NCBI RefSeq assembly: GCF_036588685.1
Contig: NC_086373.1
Coordinates: 53,265,164-53,329,163, forward strand
Origin: Mytilus trossulus
Lineage: Eukaryota; Mollusca; Bivalvia; Mytilida; Mytilidae
Length of the DNA: 64,000 nucleotides
Reading direction: 5' to 3'
Positions within the stretch are counted from its first letter, which is position 1. The number at the start of each line of letters is the position of its first letter. The notes below the pieces were generated by a model. The model was not told where the DNA came from and ran no database searches. It saw nothing but the letters and a program-made list of their open reading frames with translations. The translations under genes and the position numbers were made by a program. Shown in pieces: positions 34,101-46,100 of the stretch.

Positions 34101-37100
34101 GAAGTTGATGTCCAATCATCTTGAAACTTATATTTAGAACACATGTTCCCTATGGTCACAATGGTATGATCATCTAACTGTACTTTTAAATTTTCGATTT
34201 TGTGCTCCAATTTCAAATTGCTCCACATCAAGGTCCAAAATTATTGTTTTATTTCAATAAAAGTTGAATTCTTGGTGTTTTTTTCAAATTTAATCACGTC
34301 TTCAAGTTGGTCTAAAGTTTTTGAAAAGGGTAAAAAATAAAACTTTGATATTTTTGGAAAAAAGTTCTTTGTGTACTTGGATATGCTGAATCTAACAGTG
34401 TATTTAAATTTGTAATATTGGACCATAAAAGGTAAAAGTCTAATTTCAAATTTTTCAGTTCTATGACCACACTCGTTCTGTGTCAGAAACCTATGCTGTG
34501 TCAACATGGTCAAATATTTAAGCACAATCCAAATTCAGAGCTATAACAAGCTTGAATGTAGTGTCCCAAATTACTTGCCCCAACTGTTTAGGGTTTGAAC
34601 TATGCAGTGGTATCAAGCTGTTCCCTACAAATCATTTGATTATAAGCTGTGATAAAAAACTTAACCAACTCTTCCATAATTATCATCATTACTTTTGCCT
34701 TGGTTTTCTATTAACTGTCCACAGCACTCACAGTGCTTTGATTTTATGTTCAATGGCCATCAATTCATTGATCTTTTTGTTTCACAACAGCTTTTTATTT
34801 TGCGGTAGTATATTGGTATCACTTCGGCATCGTCAACGTCATGGAACAATGTTAAATCTGCAAAATTGGAAGCAAATTTTTGTTTTTCCCTTGCTGGGAT
34901 TAATAAATTCAAACTCATATATTGAAGTTGTGCATGACATGTTATCAAGATTATCAGTTTCATCAATTTCAAACAAATTCATATGCAGTTAAACTTGATT
35001 AGTTATATATTTACCACAGGGACATCAATTGGTCTAGATCTTACAGACACAACCATTGTACTTAGTACTAAAACATCACAGTTCATGTTAACAACAATAT
35101 TTACTTGATTTATATCTTCAAGACATCATCTTTGTTTGTCTAGTCCCTTTTAACATGATAAAATTGAGGTTGATTTTTATTTTCAGAATTTCAAAAAAAG
35201 CTTTTAAAAGAGTGACACCTATAATTAATGTGCAGAAGTTTATTTACCACATTAAGAAATTTATAGATGATATAATACGTTACAATCTGATGAAGAAATC
35301 AAGGTTGGGTGTACCTGAAGGATTGTTAAAACAGCTTTTTGGTAAATTTGCAGAACTATGTTGCTTAGAGGTAGAGTAAGTAGAAATTATATCCCTTTAA
35401 CAAGTTTAACCCTTTACCATTTATTACAAGAAGCTGTATTGTAGGGCCAAATCTAGGATTTTGAAAGGGGGAGTCATTTATCCCTCCTGGAGAGACTAGG
35501 GAGAAATGCTAAACTTTTAGAAGTGCCATTTGGTTGATGATACATGCCATTGTTTTATATTTATTCAGTTGTTAAGTCAAAAAATTGTTTCCTGTCTTCA
35601 AATAGAATTTCTGCTTTAAATTGAAATGGGGGCCTCGGTGGCCGTGTGGTCTAAGTAGTTCAACAACTGTATCACAGCCTGTCAATGCTGAGGTTGTGAG
35701 TTTGAGTCCCACACAAGGCAGGTTCTTTCAACACCAATCTTAATTGACTAGAATTGTCAGTTTTCCAACTGAGGGTCTGTGGTTCTCTATGGGCACTCAG
35801 GCTTCCTCCACCTATAAAAACTGGCCGCCATGAAATTGGCTTTAAGCATCAATCAATCAATCAATAAAATTTAAAATGAAATACAAAAAGAGTTTTAAAA
35901 AGATATTTTGAGTTGTCTTACTTATATATAGTTGAAATAAAATATACATAAATAAGCTTCAGATACAAATATGTTTAAGCAGGAACTGATCAGTTTCTGT
36001 AATAAAGTGATTACTGTAAAAATTATGACCTGATTTGCCCCAAAATCACCATTTTCATGAACTGGAATGAAACAATAGATCATCATTGGGGTATCTAGTT
36101 TAAAAAAAGGTGTGGCGTGACCCAGTCAATCAACCAAGATGGCGGCCATGGCTAAAATAGAATGTAGGGGTAAAATGTAGATTTTGGCTTATAACTCTGA
36201 AACCAAAGCATTTAAAGCAAAGCTGACATGAGGTAAAATTGTCTATTAGGTCAAGATCTATATATGCCCTGAAATTTTCAAATCAGACAACCCATTGTTG
36301 GGTTGCGGCCCCAATTTATAAGTAATTCTAAGGAAATTTTGCAGATTTTGGTTATTATCTTGAATTTTATAATAGATAAAGATAAACTGTAAACAGCAAT
36401 AATGTTCAGCAAAATAAGATCTACAAAAAAGTCACTGTTACCAAAATTGTCAATTGACCCCTTAAGGAGTAATTGCCCTTTATAGTCAATTTTTTTACGC
36501 CCGTCAAAATTTTGACGGGACGTATTATGGTATACATATGTCTGGTGTCTGTCCGTCCGTCTGTCCGGCGTAAATATGTTGCACCTGCAATGTTGCAATT
36601 GCAAGAATTTTTTTTAATTGGAGATATCTTTCTTTGTCCAGAATCAACTTAAATCTTTGTTATATATACAATATACAATGTATTTTCACTTTTTACTACC
36701 AACTGATAAATTAGAATAATCTTTACCATTCAGTGATAACAAGCAGTTTTTTTTACATCTTGATATTTAATGATGTATTTAAATGAGTATTTATTGTTGC
36801 AAACTCCATTAGAAATTTTAATTGAGATTAGTTTTGGAATAAGGGAAATGGGATAGTGATTAAAAAAAATGGGTTCAACTTTCTCATTTGAAATTTCATA
36901 AATAAAAAGAAAATTTAATCAAACATTTTTTTGAGAGGATTAATAAGTGAATTGCTGTAAGAGAAAACAAAAAGTTTAAGTTCATTAGAACACATTCATT
37001 CTGTGTCAGAAACCTATGCTGTGTCAACTATTTAATCAAAATCCAAATTTAGAGCTGAATCCAGCCTTAATGTTGTGTCCATACTTGCCCCAACCGTTCA

Positions 37101-40100
37101 GGGTTCAACCTCTGCGGTCGTATAAAGCTACGCCCTGCGGAGCATCTGGTTGATTATGGGCCAAGTTTTCAAGTTGGTCCAAATCAGGATCTAAAATTAT
37201 TACATTAAGTATTGTGCAATAGCAAGTCTTTTCAATTGCACAGTATTGCGCAATGTCAAGAAATATCTAATTGCACAATATTGTGAAATAGCAATTATTT
37301 TTTTTAATTGGAGTTATCTTTCTTTGTCCAGAATGAATTTAAATCTTTGTTATATATACAATATACAATGTATATTCACTTTTTACTACCAACTGATAAA
37401 TTAAATAATCTTTACCATTCAGTGATAACAAGCAGTTTTTTTTTACATCTTACTATTTTATGATGTATTTAAATGAGTAGTTATTGTTGCAAACTCCATT
37501 AGAAATTTTAATTGAGATTAGTTTTGGAATAGGGGAAAGGGGGATGTGATTAAAAAAATTGGGTTCAATTTTTCTCATTTGAAATTTCATAAATAAAAAA
37601 GAAAATTTCTTCAAACATTTTTTTGAGAGGATTAATATTCAACAGCATAGTGAATTGCTCTAAGAGAAAACAAAAATTTTAAGTTCATTAGAACACATTC
37701 ATTCTGTGTCAGAAACCTATGCTGTGTCAACTATTTAATCACAATCCAAATTTAGAGCTGATTCCAGCTTGAATGTTGTGTCCATACTTGCCCCAACCGT
37801 TCAGGGTTCAACCTCTGCGTTCTTATAAAGCTACGCCATGCGGAGCATCTGGTTTATTTCAGTTATATATTCATGATATTCATACATATACTGTGGATTT
37901 CTTTATTTTCGTGGGTACCAATTTTCGTGGATTGATGAAAACTTGCATATTCGTGGATATGTAAATTCGTTGTTTTTTTGCAAATTCTGCATACATTCCT
38001 TTAGAATATCAGTATTTCTTTGAACATTTAAATTCGTGGTTCCCCTGTACCCTCGAAATCCACGAAAATTGGTATCCAACGAATATTAATGAATCCACAG
38101 TATATAATTATGTAAGAGGTTTGTAGTAGAAATACAAAATATTTTAACAATATTATAAAATATTTTTTTTAGATTTTGTAATCAAGCTAATCAATCTGTT
38201 TGGGAAAATTTAGATGGAATAGAAAAGGTTACTTCTGAACCAGATCTGAGACTTTATAAGTGTGGATTTAAAAATGAGTACAAAGGAGAAATGATATCAG
38301 TTATTGAGGTAATGTAGCAACAACATACAACAATTGTTAATTATGTCTACCCTACAATGGTAAGGAAACATATTGTTTTTGTACTGTCTGTCCGTCTGTC
38401 CCTCCATCATCAATCTGTGACAAACAATTTTCATCACTTGACATTCATTGAAAATGGATGAGACTTGGAAGGATTACTTATTATGGTAGTTATATGTGCA
38501 TTTGTCTTGGCTTTGCAAAATAAATCCATTTTTTAAGTGTTGACCAGAGTATAATATGGACTCACAAGTAAAAGTGAACTGCAGTTCTTTAGCATTCACA
38601 TTTCCCACTTGACAGCAGTTTTTTAGCATTCACAGTTACCAAATATAAGGCAATGAATAATTTGCATAAAGGAATTCCAATAGCATTCCATAGCTGTTTC
38701 TTAGCAGTTTATTTAGCCTTCACAGTTCTTTGGCAGTTATTTTTAACGAAAAATTTAAATGAGATCTAAATATTCGTGAGAACTGCTATAATACAGACTT
38801 GGGGTTATTGTAATTGTAATCGTTAATAAGCTGTAATTGATTACAATTTTTCTAGTAATCAGTGTAATCATTAATCAGCCAAAAATCTTATTACATGTAA
38901 TTTAATTTAATCAATTACTTTTCAAAATACCCTGTAATCATGATTACTTTTTGATTACATTCTGATTAAAGTGAAACAATCTAAAATTGTGTTTTTGGTC
39001 ATTAAATCAACTTCTTTGTTATTCATATTTGATTAATTTTAAACATGCTAAAATGGTTTGGTTTCTTTAAGCATGTCTACTTCAGTAAAAAATAAAAATA
39101 GTATTGAAAAGTCACTATTAGCTTAAGCATGTTAAGCAGAGACATATAATACAATTATATACCTTTTATCTTAGTAAAACATATTGTACATACAAGTATA
39201 TTCATGGTTTTATAATGATCTTCATATTAATATTTGATTATAACTGTTATAGATTCAAGTCAACTTTCCTTTGGTTATTTTTTGTGATTTTTGTCAACTT
39301 TGAATTGACAGGTAGGAGACTAATTAAGGTTTGTTTTTATTGCAATTACCAATTGAGTATAGCTGTAGGGAAATATATATGATAAAAGATAAATTAGACA
39401 TGACAATTTATCTTATTAGCACAAATTAAATAAAAGTTGGACAAATATGTTGTTTAAAATTAAAAAAAAATGTATATGTACTGGACATTTAAAATGCAAT
39501 GATTTTTAGTACTTACATATTGTTTACAATTTGATTAAACATTTCTATTAAAATTTAACATAGTTTTAACTAGTAACTTTATTTCATCCATATTTAAAGT
39601 TTTAAACTTCCATAAACTGCACCTTGCAATACATATAAATTATGAAAGAGGTCAGAAGACAAACGAAAAAAACTCTTGATTATGATATTTCTTTACTAAA
39701 TTTAATTCAAAATAATTTAGAGATCATTGGTGATAAAGTGTAATGTATATATATGTAGTGAAATTTGGTGTTTATTTAAATAGAAGAAGTTTAATTTGAA
39801 GTTATTATTTTATAATTGAACCAAATAAAATACTTTCTCAAAAATACTATAGTTATATTGAACGTTTATTCATTCACATAATCAAAATGTTTTTATTTTT
39901 AAATTCATTGTAATCAGATGTAATCGTGATTACTTTGCCAATGTAATCATTAATTTAATCAGATACTTTCAGAAATGCTGTAATCATTAATTTAATTAAA
40001 GTAATTGAACCCATCTCTGCTATAATAACAGCTATCAAATAATGAATATTCATGAGAACTGCTATAATAACAGCTGTCAATAATGAATATTCATGCCAAC

Positions 40101-43100
40101 TGCTAAGTTTTACATCCTAATATGGTTTTATAAACTGCTAATAACCATTGTGTAATGCTATCAGATCTGCCAAAAGTTGCAATACAAAGGGGACACATGA
40201 TAAATCAATTTACACTGTACAAGATATGAAAGCAAAAATTATTAGAATTCTAATATTTTACTGCAAGTCTTCATGAAATTTCAAAAAGCAGTAACTATAC
40301 AATCTAATAACAAACTTAATATTAAGGGAATGTAAAATAAATTGTGAGTAGCACTTACTTTAGCTGGTCTTAGACCCTTAATTAATTATGTAAGTGGCAG
40401 TAATGAAATATTAACCATGTTAACAATTAAAAATGCACTTTAATTATCAAGACTTTTAAAAAAGCTGCTTACTTAAGAGCTACTACTACTAAGAGGCTAA
40501 TTACTCCCTTGACTAAGTGATTTTCAAATTAGAAGTTATTTCATTGTTATCATTATTTTATTACCAAACATGCCAAATGTGCTGTGTTTTTAGCTCACCT
40601 GGCCCAAAAGGCCAAGTGAGCTTTTCTCATCACTTGGCGTCCTGCGTCCGTCGTCGTCGTCCGTCGTCGTCGTCGTCCTGCGTCCGGCGTTAACTTTTAC
40701 AAAAATCTTCTCCTCTGAAACTACTGGGCCAAATGTAACCAAACTTGGCCACAATCATCATTGGGGTATCTAGTTCAAAAATTGTGTCCGGTGACCCCGC
40801 CAACCAACCAAGATGGCCGCCATGGCTAAAAATAGAACATAGGGGTAAAATGCAGGTTTTGGCTTATAACTCAAAAACCAAACCATTTAGAGCAATCTGA
40901 CATGGTATAAAATTGTTTATCAGGTTAAGATCTATCTGCCCTGAAATTTTAAGATGAATCTGACATTCCGTTGTTAGGTTGCTGCCCCTGAATTGGTAAT
41001 TTTAAGGAAATTTTGTTGTTTTTGGTTATTATCTTGAATATTATTTTAGATAGAGATAAACTGTAAACAGCAATAATGTTCAGCAAAGTAAGATCTACAA
41101 ATAAGTCAACATGGCCAAAATGGTCAGTTGACCACTTTAGGAGTTATTGCCCTTTATAGCCAATTTTTAACCATTTTTCGTAAATCTTAGTAATCTTTTA
41201 GAAAAATCTTCTCCTCTGAAACTACTGGGCCAAATTAATTGAAACTTGGCCACAATCATCATTGGGGTATCTAGTTTGAAAATTGTGTCCGATGACCCGG
41301 CCAACCAACCAAAATGGCCACCACGTCTAAAAATAGAACATAGGGGTAAAATGCAGTTTTTGGCTTATAACTCAAAAACCAAAGCATTAAGAGTAAATCT
41401 GACATGAAGTAAAATTGTTGATCAGGTCAAGATCTATCTGCCCTGGAATTTTCAGATGAATTGGATTATTGGTTGTTAGGTTGCTGCCCATGAATTGGTA
41501 ATTTTGAGGAAATTTTGCTGTTTTTTTTGTTATTATCTTGAATATTATTATAGATAGTGATAAACTGTAAACAGCAATAATGTACAGCAAAGTAAGAACT
41601 AAAAATAAGTCAACATGACCAAAATAGTCAATTGACCCCCTAAAGGAGTTATTGCCCTTCATAGTAAATTTTTAATAATTTTCACAAAATTTGTAGATTT
41701 TCACTAACATTTTCCACAGAAACTACTGTTATAGATAGAGATAATTGTAAGCAGCAAAAATGTTTAGTAAAGTAAGATCTACAAACACATCACCATCACC
41801 AAAACACAATTTTGTCATGAATCCATCTGTGTACAATTTTTAATATTAACATAGACCAAGGTGAGCGACACAGGCTCTTTAGAGCCTCTAGTTTATATTA
41901 AAAAAGAGGGAAGAAAGATACCAAAGGGACAGTCATAACTCATAAATCTAAAACAAACTGACAACGCCATGGCTAAAAATGAAAAAGACAAACAGACAAA
42001 CAATAGTACACATGACACAACATAGAAAACTAAAGAATAAACAACATGAACCCCATCAAAAACTAGGGGTGATCTCTGGTGCTCTGGAAGGGTAAGCAGA
42101 TCCTGCTCCACATGTGGCACCCGTCGTGTTGTGTATGTGATAACAAATCCCGTAAATAGTCTAATTTCGGTAGGTCACATTCATGAAAGGAAAGGGGATT
42201 GTAGTTACGACGTAAGGAACATATATGATATCATTTGTGAAACGGTTATTCCATAACGGTCAACCAATTCGTGATGGCGTCCGTAAAATTTAAGAAGGGA
42301 TGATTTCAACTTCACCATTTAGAACTCTTGGTTTAATAGCTTCCTTGTGAGCAGTAACCCTCTATCAAGAAAATCATGATAGGAAATGCAAGCACGGGAA
42401 TATCGTATCAATTGGGAGATATATACCCCGTATGCAGGTGCTGCTGGAATATTGCTACTTAGAAATGTGGACCAAAAGACAACAGTAATATATCCTCTTT
42501 CTCTTTTTAGCTCACCTGGCCCAAAGTAACTTTTACAAAAATCTTCTTCTCTGAAATTACTGGACCAAATTTAACCAAACTAAGCCACAAATATTAATAG
42601 GGTATCTAGTTTAAAAATTGTGTCTTGTGACCCGGCATACCAACCAAGATGGCCACCATGGCTTAAAATAGAACATAGGGGTAAAATGCAGTTTTTGGCT
42701 TATAACTCAAAAAACAAAGCATTTAGAGCAAATCTGACATGGGGTAAAATTGTTAATCAGGTCAAGATCTATCTGTCTTGAAATGGTTGCTGCCTCTGAA
42801 TTGGTAATTTGTAAGTTTTTACTAACATTTTCCACTGAAACTACTCGGCCAATCATTATAGATAGAGATAATTGTACGCTGCAAGAATGTTCAGTAAAGT
42901 AAGATCTACAAACACATCACCAAAACACAATTTTGTCATGAATCCATCTGTGTCCTTTGTTGAATATTCACATAGACCAAGGTGAGCGACACAGGCTCTT
43001 TAGAGCCTCTAGTTTCTTTTCCATTTTCTACCTGATCCTGACAAAATTTGACTAACTGATAATTAAGACATGTAAGAAACATGGAAAAAGGAATCTGGCC

Positions 43101-46100
43101 ACTACATACACTAAAACCCAAATTTTGCCTAAAATTTTTACTTCATCATAACTTCTCAAACAAGCTGTGGATCAATCTCTAGATAAAAAAAGATGTATAG
43201 AAGAAACACTGTCTCTTAAATCTTCTGCTCTGAAACTATTGGGCCAAATGTCATGAATATTGAGAAACTTTACCTGAATGCCCTCTGTTGTTTTCTTAGT
43301 TTGTTGTCTGTTAACTTTAATACTCTCACTGCATTATATAGTATTTACAAAAATATTTTCAAAATGATAATTACATATCTGATCAATTTTATTGCTTAAC
43401 AAAAGAGAAGTAAAAAAATAATTTGTATGAGTTTGTATTACTACCCCCTTCACCTCCAATATAAAAAACAGTCACTCTAGGTATCATATTTTGTTGTTTC
43501 AGATAATCCCCTTACCTGCGTGTCAATTAATGATCCTCAAAATTAATTCATCCATGAAGAATTGGTCAGAAAATGTAAAGGGCTAGCTAAACATATCTTT
43601 TTTGAAATTTAATCTTGAAATTGAAATTTTATGATGTTAGGCTTTTTGCTTATTTGGGGCCATTGCTGATCAATTAATAATTAGGGCTCCGCCTTTAGGC
43701 CGGTCGCCCTATAGTGATCAGTCTGTTAATCTGTCCATCTGTCTGTCCGTCCGTAACACTTTAACTTTGTGTCCGCTCCATATCTAGAGAACCATTATTA
43801 AACTTCATACTTTACATGTTTATTAACCACCACCAGAGGGCGTGTCATGATGGGTGTACAACTTCCTAGGTCAAAGGTCAAGGTAAAAAAAACTTTGGTT
43901 TCAGTTGACAACCTTGTGTCCTGTGGTGAAGATCGTGTCCGCTCTATATCTTGAGAACCGTTATGATTTCAAAGTTTATACTTGACATCCATTTTAACCA
44001 ACACCAGAGGGTGTGTCATGATGTATGTACAACTTCCTAAGTCAAAGGTCTGTCTGTCTGTTGGTCTGTCCATCACTAACAAATTTGATCCACACTATAT
44101 TTTGAGAGGACAGCTGTTATTATTTCATACTTTATACCTGACAAACATTTTCAATTTAACAAATATATTAACCAACACCAGAGAATGTCTCATAATGTAT
44201 GCATCCTAGGTCAAAGGTCAGTTCATCGGTCTGTCCATCCGTTCGTTGTTCTTAACAAATTGTGTCCGCTCTACCTCTCGAGAACCGTTAATATTTCATA
44301 CTTTATACTTGGTGGGTCATAATATACTGAAGGCATAATTCTAAAAATATGTGACAAATATCAATTGGGCAGCACTTTTAAACATATTGTTCAAACATCA
44401 ATCCGTATATCCAGAAGTCACCTTAGAGTAGTCAACAATGAGTTCACATCATGCAGTCATATCACTTTTATACTATGAAAGTAAGTTGAGAATATTTATC
44501 AGTTTTAACTTAAAATCTTAGAATAAAATCACACATGAGACTATGTAATAACTTCAAATAATGCTTCATAATATCAGACTATCCATACAACTTATTTACC
44601 CCACGTTATTGACAGCGGGACCCACAGAGATGGCTCCTTTCTCAATGGTATCTAGTTAGAAGTCTTGTTTCTGGATATAGCATGATTGATGTAAGAATAT
44701 TGGAACCTTTTCTTTCACTTTTTAATTAGGTAAAGCCTAGTGATGAAGATTTTGACAGTAATGAACCACCAAAAAAGAAATATAAAGGCAGCCCTAGAGG
44801 ATCAGCAACAGATATATATAGTTCAGCAGAAAATAGTGATGCAATAGAGTTGGATTTACATGACTCTGTGCTTGGACAGCATGCTGGGGAACTATTGTTA
44901 GATCTCCACAGAGAATTTATCAATAAGGAGGCAAATTATTATGAAGAAGATAAAAAAATAAATATGCTAGGCATGATTGTTAATGGTACATACGTAAGTA
45001 ATAATGTAAATCAGATGATTAAGTTGCTATTTGAGTCAAATGTAGTTTTTGGCTTATGTATATCAAAAACTAAAGCATTTAGAGCAAATCTGACAAATGT
45101 AAAATGTTAATTAGGTCAAGAACTACCTGCTTAAAAATTTCAGACGAATCAGACATAATTTTAATGAAATTTTGCAGTTTTGGGTTATTATCTCATGTAT
45201 CTTCAATATTATCATAGATAAAGATAAACTCTAAACAGTAAAAATGTTCAGTAAAGTAAGATCTACAAATAAGTCAAATGATAAAAATTTTAGGAGTTTG
45301 TGTCCTTTAAAGGTAATTTTACATGATTTGTTCATTATGTTTGTTACTTTCAAAAATCTTCTCTGAACCTATTGAAGCAAATTCAGCCAAACTTGGGCTG
45401 AATGAACCTTAGGGTAACTAGTATGCATTTTATGTTTTATTTTCTTGTACATCAAATTTGATTATGAATTGCTTGTCAATTACTTTCAATTATACATGTT
45501 ATACTGGAGTATTTGATTGGAAGTTTAAAACATTTCTTGTTTCTCTGATGCACTCACAAATGTAAACTGTATTTTTAGCTCACCTGGCCCAAAGGGCCAA
45601 GTGAGCTTTTCCCATCACTTTCTGTCCGGAATCGGTTGTCTGTCGTTGTCCGTCGTCGTTAACTTTTACAAAAATCTTCTCCTCTGAAACTACTGGTTCA
45701 AATTAATCCAAACTTGGCCACAATCATCATTGGGGTATCTAGTTTAAAAAAATGTGTCCGGTGACCCGGCCAACCAACCAAGTTGGCAGTCATGGCTAAA
45801 AATAGAACATAGGTGTAAAATGCAGTTTTTGGCTTTAACTCAAAAAACAAAGCATTTAGAGCAAATCTGACATGTGGTTAACTTGTTAATCTGGTCAAGA
45901 TCAATCTGCCCTGAAATTTTCAGATGAATTGGACAACCGGTTGTTGGGTTGCTGCCCCTTATTTGGTAGTTTTAAGGATATTTTACTGTTTTTGGTTATT
46001 ATCTTGATTATTATTATAGATAGAGATAAACTGTAAACAGCAATAATGTTCAGCAAAGTAGATAAACTGTAAACAGCAATAATGTTCAGCAAAGTTAGAT

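Noticed and set aside
34552..34992. 146-codon plus-strand frame
   Set aside because: Starts within the F2 3' end and runs into intron sequence; no conserved motif and no matching exon phase with gene B.
35628..35720. Functional tRNA gene
   Set aside because: Only the A- and B-box-like parts are kept, the cloverleaf is not complete and a SINE body and tail follow.
44726..44923. 65-codon minus-strand frame
   Set aside because: Antisense shadow of gene B exon 5.
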